Positions 36,097-45,391 of a stretch of DNA of 64,000 bases are shown piece by piece (within the stretch, counting starts at the first letter, position 1; each line of letters opens with the position of its first letter). Under the pieces are notes generated by a model. It did no database searches and was not told the origin of the DNA. It saw nothing but the letters and a program-made list of their open reading frames with translations. This DNA is from Lacinutrix sp. Bg11-31 (GTDB taxonomy: Bacteria; Bacteroidota; Bacteroidia; Flavobacteriales; Flavobacteriaceae), in NCBI RefSeq assembly GCF_002831665.1, contig NZ_CP025118.1, positions 1,550,001 to 1,614,000 on the forward strand, written 5' to 3'. The position numbers and the translations under genes were made by a program.

Positions 36097-38064
36097 ATGA
36101 AAAAGACCACAATAGTACTAGTTTTCTTATTTTTTGCAATTATTAGTTTTTCTCAATCTAAATTTAATGCTTCTGGATATAATGTTACTAATAGCGATTT
36201 AACAAAAAATACATATGCTAAAGATTCTACAGCAAATGCTTTAGTGATTTATGAATTTGGAAACTCCTATTTTGATCAAGATGACTTTAGATTAAAAACC
36301 GAGATTAAACGTAAAATTAAAATTCTTAATAGAGATGGTTTCGACCAAGCAAATGTTTCCATTTTACTATATAAAAACAGTGATAATAAAGAAAAAGTAA
36401 CTAAAATAATTGGCACTACTACTAATACAAATACTAACGGAACATTAGACATCCAGAAACTCAATAAAAGTCAAATTTTCACAGAAAAGTATAACGACAA
36501 TTATACCTTAGTTAAATTTACAATGCCAAATATAAAAGAAGGCTCAGTAATTAAATATAGCTATACCTTAGATACTCCTTTTATTTTTAATTATAGAAAC
36601 TGGTATTTTCAAACTAATATTCCGACACTATATAGTGAGTATCATGCAAGTATACCTGCTAATTACGATTATAACATTAAATTGGTTGGCAAAACACCTT
36701 TAAATATAAATACCAACGATGTTGAGAAAGAGTGTTTAAAATCATCTTCAGGAGCAAAAGCAGATTGTTTTAAAACTGTTTATGTTATGAAAGATGTTCC
36801 AGCTTTTATAGATGAAGAATATATGACTACTAAAGAAAATTATATTTCAAAAGTAGAATACGAATTGAAGGTTTATACAGGTTTTGATGGGCGTAGAGAC
36901 AATATCACCAAATCATGGAAAACAGTAGACAAAGAATTAAAAACAGAGAAAAGTATTGGAAGACAATTAAATAAAGGTTCAGTTGTTAAAGAGCTACTTT
37001 CTCATGAAACTACAACCGAAAAAGATCAATTAAAAAAGGCTCAAGCTATTGTAGAATATGTACAAAACAACTATAAATGGGATGAAAAATTTAATATTTT
37101 TGGAGACCTTTCTTTAAAAGATTTAATAAAAAATAAAGTTGGTAGAGCTTCAGAAATTAACTTGTTATTATTTAATTTACTTAACGAAAATAATATTGAA
37201 GTACTACCAATATTAATGTCTACAAGATCTAACGGATTACCAACACGAATATTTCCGGTAATCTCAGAATTTAACTACATAATTATTCAAGCTAAAATAG
37301 CTGGAGAAACATATTTCTTAGATGCTACAAGCCCATATTTATCTTTTGGGCAATTACCATACAGATGCCTTAACCAATATGGTAGGCTGTTAGATTTAAA
37401 AACCGGAAGCTCTTGGGTAGACATTAAACCAAAAGATAAATTTTCGGTTAGCTATAAAGTTACTTCAAAAATTAATGAAACAGGAACTATTAATGGCTCT
37501 ATAAAACATCAAGCTACAGGTTATAAATCTAGTGATTTAAAGGCAAATTACTTTAAAAATAAATCTAGTTACCTAACAGACTATCAAAACGAAAACACAA
37601 ACATTACAATTACAAATCACGAAGTTAAAACAACGTCTAAAAATAGTGAAGAGTTTATTGAAGTTGTAGATTTTGAAATTCCATCTGAAACCATTGGAAA
37701 CGCCATTTATATAAATCCTTTTATTACAACCTTTTTCGCCGAAAACCCTTTTAAACTTCAAGAAAGAACTTATCCTATAGATTTTGGCTATAAAGATTCT
37801 TACACTTACATATATAAACTAGATTACGACACTAATTTATTTGAAGTAAGCGAAGTTCCAGAAATAAAAAAATGCCAGTTACCTAACGGAAAAGGAACTC
37901 TGCTGTTCAATGTAACAAAAAGTGATTCTAAAATTATAATCTATTTTAAATTCAATTTTAAAGAAGCCATTTACAATCAAAACTATTATCCTTATTTAAA
38001 AGAGTATTTTAGTACTATAGTAGATTTGCAAAAAAATTCACTAATTGTTTTAAAGAAAAAATAG
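36097..38064 (+). CDS. DUF3857 envelope protein with degenerate transglutaminase-like core
   Basis: A signal peptide (FLFFAIISFSQ) precedes a DUF3857 region (about 40-270). A transglutaminase-like core follows near 300-400: QLKKAQAIVEYVQNNYKWDE, GRASEINLLLFNLLNENNIEVLPILMS, and YFLDATSPYLSFG. The Cys is replaced within GRASEIN and the His by Asn in SEFNYIII, so protease or transglutaminase activity is unlikely; this is common in the flavobacterial branch. The rest is beta-rich. The role is unknown. It begins directly at the end of the nuclease gene. Confidence 0.78.
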   Translation: MKKTTIVLVFLFFAIISFSQSKFNASGYNVTNSDLTKNTYAKDSTANALVIYEFGNSYFDQDDFRLKTEIKRKIKILNRDGFDQANVSILLYKNSDNKEKVTKIIGTTTNTNTNGTLDIQKLNKSQIFTEKYNDNYTLVKFTMPNIKEGSVIKYSYTLDTPFIFNYRNWYFQTNIPTLYSEYHASIPANYDYNIKLVGKTPLNINTNDVEKECLKSSSGAKADCFKTVYVMKDVPAFIDEEYMTTKENYISKVEYELKVYTGFDGRRDNITKSWKTVDKELKTEKSIGRQLNKGSVVKELLSHETTTEKDQLKKAQAIVEYVQNNYKWDEKFNIFGDLSLKDLIKNKVGRASEINLLLFNLLNENNIEVLPILMSTRSNGLPTRIFPVISEFNYIIIQAKIAGETYFLDATSPYLSFGQLPYRCLNQYGRLLDLKTGSSWVDIKPKDKFSVSYKVTSKINETGTINGSIKHQATGYKSSDLKANYFKNKSSYLTDYQNENTNITITNHEVKTTSKNSEEFIEVVDFEIPSETIGNAIYINPFITTFFAENPFKLQERTYPIDFGYKDSYTYIYKLDYDTNLFEVSEVPEIKKCQLPNGKGTLLFNVTKSDSKIIIYFKFNFKEAIYNQNYYPYLKEYFSTIVDLQKNSLIVLKKK

Positions 38065-38091
38065 CTTATTATTATTTAGTATTTTTGAAGT

Positions 38092-38952
38092 ATGAGTAAA
38101 ACAAGTAAACATAACTGGAAAAACAAACTCCATGAGATTATTTACGAAGCAGATACACCTGCTGGAAAATTGTTTGATGTTATTTTGCTTATTTTTATTC
38201 TAGCTAGTATTGCATTAGTAATGCTAGAAAGTGTTAGTTCTATTGACGCTAGATATCACAATGCATTATATATTGGAGAATGGTTAGTAACTATTCTTTT
38301 TTCTATTGAATATATTGCCAGAGTTATTACAGTACAAAAACCAAAAAAGTATATTTTTAGTTTTTATGGAATAATAGACCTTCTATCTACAATCCCAATG
38401 TATTTGTCTTTTATATTGGCTGGAAGTCACGCTTTAGTAGCGTTAAGAGCTTTACGTTTATTGCGTGTTTTTAGAATTTTAAAACTGGCGAGATACATGG
38501 GAGCATCGAACCAATTAGCTAGTGCTATTAAATCTAGTCGAGCCAAAATATCTGTATTTTTGTTTGCTGTAATTATTGCATCTATCATTTTTGGTACGCT
38601 AATGTATTTAGTAGAAGGCGAAGAAAATGGTTTTACAAATATCCCTAAGAGTGTGTATTGGTGTATTGTAACACTAACTACTGTTGGCTTTGGTGATATT
38701 ACACCACAAACTCCTTTAGGCCAATTTCTTGCAACGCTTATTATGGTTTTAGGTTATGGTATTATTGCTGTACCAACAGGAATTGTTTCTGCAGAATACA
38801 GCAAAACATTAACCAAAAAAGAGGAAGAAAATAATGGTGAACCTGAGAAAATTCAGCTTAACTCTCAATCTTGTCAAAACTGTTTAACAACGAACCATAA
38901 AGATGGTGCCGAATATTGTTATAACTGCGGCCACAACCTTCATATAGATTAA
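38092..38952 (+). CDS. Voltage-gated potassium-channel-type protein with C-terminal zinc ribbon
   Basis: Six transmembrane segments: S1 to S4 in residues 20-140, with the charged S4 VALRALRLLRVFRILKLARY, then the pore helix and selectivity filter TLTTVGFGDITPQ (residues about 195-207) and S6 (TLIMVLGYGIIAVPTGIVSAEY). The filter T-V-G-F-G-D is K+-type. The cytoplasmic tail ends in two Cys pairs (SCQNCLTTNHKDGAEYCYNCGHN), a probable zinc ribbon. The ion specificity and gating signal are inferred. It lies 28 bp after the DUF3857 gene. Confidence 0.88.
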   Translation: MSKTSKHNWKNKLHEIIYEADTPAGKLFDVILLIFILASIALVMLESVSSIDARYHNALYIGEWLVTILFSIEYIARVITVQKPKKYIFSFYGIIDLLSTIPMYLSFILAGSHALVALRALRLLRVFRILKLARYMGASNQLASAIKSSRAKISVFLFAVIIASIIFGTLMYLVEGEENGFTNIPKSVYWCIVTLTTVGFGDITPQTPLGQFLATLIMVLGYGIIAVPTGIVSAEYSKTLTKKEEENNGEPEKIQLNSQSCQNCLTTNHKDGAEYCYNCGHNLHID

Positions 38953-38961
38953 TTCTACATA

Positions 38962-39876
38962 TTGAATTCTAAAAACAAATACCTAATTTCCATTGTTGGA
39001 CCTACAGCGATTGGAAAAACGAGCTTGAGTATTAAACTTGCTCAACACTATAATACCGAAATACTCTCGGCAGATTCTAGACAGTTTTACAAAGAAATGC
39101 AAATTGGTACTGCTGCTCCAACGGTTGATGAGTTAGCGCAAGCAAAACATCATTTTATTCATCATAAATCTATTGAAGACATCTATAATGTTGGTGCTTT
39201 TGAAAAAGAAGCAATAGCAACATTAGATACTTTGTTTAAAACACATGATGTAGTTATTATGGTTGGTGGTTCTGGCCTTTATGTAGATGCTGTTACAAAA
39301 GGATTAGATTATTTTCCTGAGGTAGACAAAAGCATCAGAGAAGGCTTGAATTCGGAATTGGTTGAAACAGGACTAGAAACACTTCAGCTACAGCTAAAAA
39401 AACTTGATATTGAAGCTTACAATACAATTGCAATAGATAATCCGCAACGTGTTATTCGTGCTTTAGAAATTTGTATTGGCAGCGGAAAACCTTATTCTTC
39501 GTTTTTAAATAAAGATAAAAACAAGCGCATTTTTAAAACTATTACTATTGGTTTAACTGCAGAACGTGAAATAATTTACAATCGTATTAATAAACGTGTA
39601 GATATTATGCTTGCTCAAGGACAGCTTGAAGAAGCAAAATTGCTTATAGATAAACAACATCTTAACGCGTTAAATACTGTAGGCTACAAAGAACTCTTTA
39701 ATTATTTTAAAGAAGAATGGACGTTTGATTTCGCTATTGAAGAAATGAAAAAAAATTCGCGTCGTTTTGCAAAACGTCAACTTACTTGGTTTAAACGTAA
39801 TAAAGATACTTTCTGGTTTGATTATTTAGAAGATGTAAGCAACATTATTAAAGCTATAGAAAAATCTAAATTGTAA
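38962..39876 (+). CDS. miaA: tRNA dimethylallyltransferase
   Basis: MiaA adds a dimethylallyl group to A37 of tRNAs reading UNN codons. The 304 residues contain the P-loop SIVGPTAIGKTSLSIK, the catalytic DSRQFYKEMQIGTAAP, the ALEICIGSGKPYS block and the C-terminal RRFAKRQLTWFKRN. The start is TTG at 38962, which places M-N-S-K-N-K-Y-L-I-S just before the P-loop; no ATG fits. It lies 9 bp after the channel gene. Confidence 0.96.
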   Translation: MNSKNKYLISIVGPTAIGKTSLSIKLAQHYNTEILSADSRQFYKEMQIGTAAPTVDELAQAKHHFIHHKSIEDIYNVGAFEKEAIATLDTLFKTHDVVIMVGGSGLYVDAVTKGLDYFPEVDKSIREGLNSELVETGLETLQLQLKKLDIEAYNTIAIDNPQRVIRALEICIGSGKPYSSFLNKDKNKRIFKTITIGLTAEREIIYNRINKRVDIMLAQGQLEEAKLLIDKQHLNALNTVGYKELFNYFKEEWTFDFAIEEMKKNSRRFAKRQLTWFKRNKDTFWFDYLEDVSNIIKAIEKSKL

Positions 39877-39967
39877 ATTAGAGTATATTTTTAAAAGTTG
39901 AATTTGGCATAAAAATTGATTTAACATTTTATTAACTAATTAGATTTAACCACTAAATACATTTTGC

Positions 39968-42121
39968 ATGAAACTAACCACGCTTCTTTTTGTCTTTATA
40001 ACTTCTTTTTTTTCTTATTCGCAAACCTCTGTTAACGACGACCATATTAACACAATTATTAATAGTGATTATATTAATAATTATACTGTTGAGAATTTTT
40101 ATTTACACACCAACAAAGACTTCTATTTTACAGAAGAAAATATTTTATTTAAGGCTTATGTAGTACATGAAGAAGACAACAAACCATTTTTAGAAACTAC
40201 AAATCTTCATGTTAGTTTATATAATTCTAATAATGAATTGGTATTAAGTGAATTGTTTTATGTTAAAAATGGAACTGCAAATGGATTAATTAAAATCCCT
40301 AAAAATATAAAAACAGGAGATTATACCATTCAATTAAATACACAATGGAATAGAAATTTTAAAGAAGGAGCCCTCTTCCCTATTGAGGTTTATAATATTA
40401 ACGACAGTACTACTACTCCTTCCGAAGTCGAAAATATAGAAAAACTAGATAATAAGGAACTAACAAATACAGAACTGGAAACAGATGTTTTAAATAAGGA
40501 TGAGCAAAACGCATTAACCTTAAATACTTTTAATAAAAAAAATGACATTGTAAGTTTTCAATTTAAGGCAAATTCTCTTTTAAATGAAAACGGAAAATTT
40601 GCTTACGCTATTTTACATAAAAAAGGAACTCCAAAATCTGTAGCAACAATTACGCTTAAAAAAAACACAAATACTTATACTCTAAATTATTTAAAGAACA
40701 CATTGTATAATGGACTTAACACTGTAACAGTTTTTGATACTAAAAATAAAATTTTAGCACAAACAAACTATTATAATAAGCCAGAAAAACAAATTGACAT
40801 AACTACAGATATTATAAAAGAAAGTAACGACTCTATTAGTTTAGACTTAAAATTGCTAAATACCTTTAACGAAACTAATATTAGTATTTCGGTATTACAC
40901 GAAGATTCTAAAGTATTCGATAGCAAAGCATCTATTACTAACACATTACTTAAAGATGATGAAAGCTTAAAACAAATAAATAAAATATTTCCATATAAAA
41001 GTCCAGCTAATAGAACGCTCTTTTATAAAAATGAGAATGGTTTAAAAATTAGTGGTGCAATAAATTCTAAAATAGAAAATACTAGTGAATATAAAGTAAT
41101 GTTGACTTCGCATCTTAACAACGTCCTTTTAACTACATCTATTTCTACAGATAAAAAATTTGAGTTTAACAACTTACTACTAAAACATCCTTCAGACTAT
41201 AAACTTGCTTTAGTAGACCAAGCTGGAAAAGTTATTAAAGGAGAATTTTACATCTATAAAGAATTTATTGATTATAAAGTAGATAGCATAATAATAAACA
41301 ATGCTGTAAAAAAACCTTTAAATAATAACCTTACAGAAGAAAAAGGCTTAACAATAGAAAAGAATAATAGAGAAGTCTTTAACTATCTTCCTAAGTCTAA
41401 AAATATAGAATCTCTTGAAGAAGTTATTTTAAAAGGGACAAAAAGCAAAAAAGAGATAAGAATAAAAGAGATAAGAATAAAAGAGATAAAAAAAGAAAAT
41501 CCCTTTTTAGGAATTAGTGCTGGATTTGGCAAAGATTATTATATTGATTTAGAAAAAGAGGGACTAAAAAGCTTAGTAGAATTTCTAGAAGAACTACAAG
41601 GAATTCGAGTAAGTAGATTAGTAGATGGCAGTTATGTTATAGTAAATACAAGGCCTTCAAGTATTTCTTCTTCACCTTATATGCTCTTTTTTATTGATGG
41701 AGCTCCAATGAGTCAAGAAGGCGGTTTAGATCTTGCTAATTATAGAGTTACAGATTTTGAATTTATTAGTGTAAACGTTTCTGGAGCTGGATATGGCCTG
41801 CAAGGCGGTGGAGGTGCTATTAATTTAATAACAAGAAACGACTTTAGCTACAAAAAAAGCAAAAACTCTTTTGTTAAAGCATACAAAACAACAAAAGGTT
41901 TTAGTTTAAACCAAAACGAATTAGAAAATAACGCTTTAACGTTTCCAAATCTAGAGTCTGAATATTATTATAGCGCTATAGATTGGGTTCCCGATTTTAT
42001 ACTAAAGCCCAATAGTGCTAACATTTTAAAAATTAAAAAACCAAAGAATGAGAGCGTAAAACTAATTATTAATGGTTTTAATGCAGAAGGAGATTTAATA
42101 CATAAAGTAATCCATTTATAA
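39968..42121 (+). CDS. Secreted macroglobulin-like / TonB-plug protein (paralogue A)
   Basis: A signal peptide (ITSFFSYSQ) leads an MG2-like domain (NFYLHTNKDFYFTEENILFKAYVV, LNTQWNRNFKE). After mixed beta domains a TonB-plug-like domain lies near 540-650: GLKSLVEFLEELQGIRVSR, PYMLFFIDGAPMSQEG, FISVNVSGAGYGLQGGGGAINLITRND. No barrel follows, so this is not a transporter by itself. A 15-bp tandem repeat encodes KEIRIKEIRI before the plug. It is paired with the next gene, which has the same layout. Confidence 0.75.
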   Translation: MKLTTLLFVFITSFFSYSQTSVNDDHINTIINSDYINNYTVENFYLHTNKDFYFTEENILFKAYVVHEEDNKPFLETTNLHVSLYNSNNELVLSELFYVKNGTANGLIKIPKNIKTGDYTIQLNTQWNRNFKEGALFPIEVYNINDSTTTPSEVENIEKLDNKELTNTELETDVLNKDEQNALTLNTFNKKNDIVSFQFKANSLLNENGKFAYAILHKKGTPKSVATITLKKNTNTYTLNYLKNTLYNGLNTVTVFDTKNKILAQTNYYNKPEKQIDITTDIIKESNDSISLDLKLLNTFNETNISISVLHEDSKVFDSKASITNTLLKDDESLKQINKIFPYKSPANRTLFYKNENGLKISGAINSKIENTSEYKVMLTSHLNNVLLTTSISTDKKFEFNNLLLKHPSDYKLALVDQAGKVIKGEFYIYKEFIDYKVDSIIINNAVKKPLNNNLTEEKGLTIEKNNREVFNYLPKSKNIESLEEVILKGTKSKKEIRIKEIRIKEIKKENPFLGISAGFGKDYYIDLEKEGLKSLVEFLEELQGIRVSRLVDGSYVIVNTRPSSISSSPYMLFFIDGAPMSQEGGLDLANYRVTDFEFISVNVSGAGYGLQGGGGAINLITRNDFSYKKSKNSFVKAYKTTKGFSLNQNELENNALTFPNLESEYYYSAIDWVPDFILKPNSANILKIKKPKNESVKLIINGFNAEGDLIHKVIHL
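41450..41490 (+). repeat. 15-bp coding tandem repeat
   Basis: Two exact copies of AAAGAGATAAGAATA (41450-41464, 41465-41479) and a third partial copy encode K-E-I-R-I repeated, just before the plug-like domain of paralogue A. Copy-number change would be in frame. Confidence 0.8.
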
Positions 42122-42183
42122 GTATAACGGATTAAATGTTGCTTTAAAATTGATTACTTTTAGTTTAAATTAAAACTCCTACT

Positions 42184-44589
42184 ATGCGCCATTCCGATTA
42201 TATAATATTAATTGTTTTCTTTTTTATTAATTTAAGTTTTGCACAAGAAAACAATCCAATAACATCTGAAAACATTAGTGAGCAAAATACTTTTTTACAT
42301 AAACAACATTTAGAAAAATTCTCTCTGCACACTAATAAGTCTGTTTACTTTTCAGGCGAAAATATTTGGTTTAAGACCTATGTTGCTTATGACATTACAG
42401 AAACACCTAATTATAAAACTTCGAATCTTTATATTAATATCTATGATTCAGAAAAAAAATTAGTTGCAAATCAATTAGTGTTTGTTAATAATGGGAAAGT
42501 GAATGGTAATATAGAACTTCCTGAAGACTTAAAAACCGGAACATATTTTATAGAATTAGAAACCAATTGGAACACCAATTTCGAAAATACTTATATTAAA
42601 TCTATACAAGTAAAGAGTTTAGACGATGGTTTTATAGACAAAACTAATAACAATAATACATTAGATAATTTAACTGTTTTTAGTTTTTATCCTGAAAGTA
42701 ACGTAATACTTGAAAACACAGAAAACACCATATATTTTACTATAACAAAAAATAATATTCCATTAAAATTAAATGGAAAAATAGTAAATACTAATGGAGA
42801 CGTTATTTTAGAATATAAAAGTGGTGAAAACGGAATTGGCTTTTTTAAACTAACAGCTAGTAAAGGAACTAAATATTTTGCTACTGTTAATGATTCTAAA
42901 TTTGAAATCCCGAGTGCAAAAGAGAGTGGATTAATAATCCATAAAAAAAAGAATGCTAAAAATAGTGATGCTATTAATTTAAGCATAGCAACAAATAAAG
43001 CAACACTAGATAAAGAAAAGGGAAACACCTTTTTTGTTGTAATACACAGAAAAGGATATGTATTGTCTGTTATTCCAATTGAATTAAATGGTGATTATAA
43101 TAGTTTCAATTTAAACCTTCTTAAAAAGGATCTTTTTAATGGTGTAAATACTATTACCATATTTAACCAAAGCAATCAACCAATTGCAGAGCGTAATATT
43201 TATAATGATAAAAAGGAAATAATAAAGTTAGAAGCAACTAAAACTATTCGTAAAAAAGATTCTACTACAATAGCGTTAATGCTTAAAAATGTATTTACAA
43301 ATACAAATGTTAGTATTTCGGTTTTACCAACAGAGTCCTTAATGTATAAAAACCAAAACAATATTCTTACAGACTTTTTAGTAACTCCATATTTAAAAGA
43401 TAAAACTGGTAATGTGGCAGATTATTTCTCTGAAGGATTTAACCTAGACAAGCTAGATAGTTATATACAAACTAAAAGTAAAACAGATTTTAAAAACGCG
43501 CCAATTAACAAGAAAGAGTATAAAAACTCTGAAATAGGAATGAAAGTAAGCGGTTCTATAATTATAAATAATGTAGATATTAATAGTTCTAAAGTGATGC
43601 TAACATCGCAAGAAAATAATATTATTTTAGTTTCTAAACTAAAGCCTAATAATACTTTTGTTTTTGATAGTTTATTATTAAAACAAAACTCTGCTTACAA
43701 ATTATCTTTAGTGGATAGCAAAGGCAAACTATTAAAAGCTGTTATAAAAATTAAAGAAGAGTTTTTAAGCTATAAACCTGCATCAATTTCTACCAGAAAT
43801 TTAGAAAATTTTTATGTAGATGACTTTAATAATAGTATAATAAAAACTGAATTTAATAACAAGAACGAAACATTAGAAGAGGTTTTAATTGAGTCTAAGA
43901 AGAAAAAAATAGTTTTACCAGATGATTATCCAGACCCTAAAACGCGTGGAAGTAGTTTTACAAAAACATATACAATTATAGAAAGCAAATACTCTACAGG
44001 CCAAACAGCAATGGATGTTATTAAAGACTTACCTGGAATACTAGTTGACATCCAATCTACAAAAGTTAGGTCTACAAGAGGTGCAAAATCAATTATTGCG
44101 GGAAGTAGAAATGATGAAGTTGCAATAATTTTAAATGGTGTAAGAGTTTCAGATTTCGACTTATTAAGAACCATAAATGCAACAGAAATTATAGAGGCAA
44201 AAGTTAATGCATCTGGAGCTGGTTATGGTTTAGATGGTTTTGGAGGAGTTGTAATATTAAAAACAAAAGGAGAGATAAATCCGTTTAAAAATAAAGCAAA
44301 AAATAACAATACAAAGTTTACTGTTAAAAAAGGAAATGTAGACTTTGGTTTTACAATTCCAACAGAGAATTACAAAGAATACGATTTACAATTCCCTACT
44401 AATAATTCTAAAAAATATTACAGTACACTAGACTGGTTGCCGAGTACTGACCTGAAACCAAACTCAGACAATTTAATTACAGTATTCAATAATAATTTAG
44501 ATGAAATTAAATTAATTATTAATGGGCAAAATAATGAAGGACATTTAATTTTTGATGTAATAACCATAGACACTAAAAAAAATCAATAA
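42184..44589 (+). CDS. Secreted macroglobulin-like / TonB-plug protein (paralogue B)
   Basis: This 801-residue protein has the same order as the preceding gene: signal peptide (FFINLSFAQ), MG2-like domain (FSLHTNKSVYFSGENIWFKTYVAY, IELETNWNTNFE), beta-rich middle domains and a plug-like domain (SKYSTGQTAMDVIKDLPGILVDIQS, EVAIILNGVRVSDFD, VNASGAGYGLDGFGGVVILKTKG). Both end with a similar SALDWLP/NSDNLI... block. No barrel is present. They likely arose by tandem duplication and may act together in the envelope. A strong terminator follows. Confidence 0.75.
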   Translation: MRHSDYIILIVFFFINLSFAQENNPITSENISEQNTFLHKQHLEKFSLHTNKSVYFSGENIWFKTYVAYDITETPNYKTSNLYINIYDSEKKLVANQLVFVNNGKVNGNIELPEDLKTGTYFIELETNWNTNFENTYIKSIQVKSLDDGFIDKTNNNNTLDNLTVFSFYPESNVILENTENTIYFTITKNNIPLKLNGKIVNTNGDVILEYKSGENGIGFFKLTASKGTKYFATVNDSKFEIPSAKESGLIIHKKKNAKNSDAINLSIATNKATLDKEKGNTFFVVIHRKGYVLSVIPIELNGDYNSFNLNLLKKDLFNGVNTITIFNQSNQPIAERNIYNDKKEIIKLEATKTIRKKDSTTIALMLKNVFTNTNVSISVLPTESLMYKNQNNILTDFLVTPYLKDKTGNVADYFSEGFNLDKLDSYIQTKSKTDFKNAPINKKEYKNSEIGMKVSGSIIINNVDINSSKVMLTSQENNIILVSKLKPNNTFVFDSLLLKQNSAYKLSLVDSKGKLLKAVIKIKEEFLSYKPASISTRNLENFYVDDFNNSIIKTEFNNKNETLEEVLIESKKKKIVLPDDYPDPKTRGSSFTKTYTIIESKYSTGQTAMDVIKDLPGILVDIQSTKVRSTRGAKSIIAGSRNDEVAIILNGVRVSDFDLLRTINATEIIEAKVNASGAGYGLDGFGGVVILKTKGEINPFKNKAKNNNTKFTVKKGNVDFGFTIPTENYKEYDLQFPTNNSKKYYSTLDWLPSTDLKPNSDNLITVFNNNLDEIKLIINGQNNEGHLIFDVITIDTKKNQ

Positions 44590-44625
44590 TTTAAAGATTA
44601 CGTTTTAAAGCCTTTTATAAAAACA

Positions 44626-44656
44626 AAAAAGCTTGTAATAAAATTACAAGCTTTTT
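44626..44656. terminator. Bidirectional rho-independent terminator
   Basis: A 14-bp perfect stem (AAAAAGCTTGTAAT with its complement) and an AAA loop have a T-run on each side. It separates the paralogue B gene from the convergent response-regulator gene. Confidence 0.92.
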
Positions 44657-44679
44657 AATATAGTTATAGTGTTATACTT

Positions 44680-45387
44680 TTAGTCAGGGTTTACAACAAG
44701 TCTAAAGCCTTCACCATGAATATTTAGTATTTCTACTTTATCGTCTACTTTTAAATATTTACGCAATTTTGCAATATAAACATCCATACTTCTTGATGTA
44801 AAGTAATTATCGTCTCTCCATATTTTTGTTAATGCTAGTTCTCTTGGCATTAAATCGTTTTCATGTAAAGCTAATAAACGTAATAATTCGTTTTCTTTTG
44901 GAGATAATTTTACAGCTTCACCACCTTTATAAGTAAGGAATCTTAATTTCGAATTAAGGTGAAAATGCCCAATTTCAAAATCAAATTGTTTGCTATCTGC
45001 AACTGTATCTGTTGCCTTTCTTGTCATGATTGCTTTAATTTTCATTAAAAGCACTTCACTGTCAAAAGGTTTATTAAGATAATCGTCTGCTCCTACTTTA
45101 TAACCTTTAAGCACATCTTCTTTCATTGCTTTTGCAGTTAGAAAAATAATTGGCACATCTGCATTTTTCTCTCTAATTTCTTTAGCAAGTGTAAAACCGT
45201 CTTTATAAGGCATCATAACGTCTAAGATACAAAGGTCGTAATCGTCTTTTTTAAACTTTTCGAAGCCTTCCATACCATTTTTAGCATGGACAACTGCGTA
45301 GTCATTCATCATTAAATAATCCTTTAAAACTGTTCCAAAATTTGGATCGTCCTCTACTAATAATATTTTCTTTTCTTGTTCGTCCAT
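44680..45387 (-). CDS. OmpR-family response regulator (RprY-like)
   Basis: The receiver domain (1-120) has the phospho-acceptor Asp at about 56 in DLCILDVMMPYKDG, with the acidic pocket LLVEDDPNF and the KPF near 105 (ADDYLNKPFDSEVLLMKIKA). The C-terminal winged helix (about 135-230) is of OmpR type: LSPKENELLRLLALHENDLMPRE and RSMDVYIAKLRKYLK. It begins 4 bp after the kinase stop. The pair resembles RprX/RprY of Bacteroides. The signal is unknown. Confidence 0.93.
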   Translation of the reverse strand: MDEQEKKILLVEDDPNFGTVLKDYLMMNDYAVVHAKNGMEGFEKFKKDDYDLCILDVMMPYKDGFTLAKEIREKNADVPIIFLTAKAMKEDVLKGYKVGADDYLNKPFDSEVLLMKIKAIMTRKATDTVADSKQFDFEIGHFHLNSKLRFLTYKGGEAVKLSPKENELLRLLALHENDLMPRELALTKIWRDDNYFTSRSMDVYIAKLRKYLKVDDKVEILNIHGEGFRLVVNPD

Positions 45388-45391
45388 AATG

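Noticed and set aside
36097..38064. Active transglutaminase/protease
   Set aside because: The Cys and His of the expected triad are absent, as in other DUF3857 proteins.
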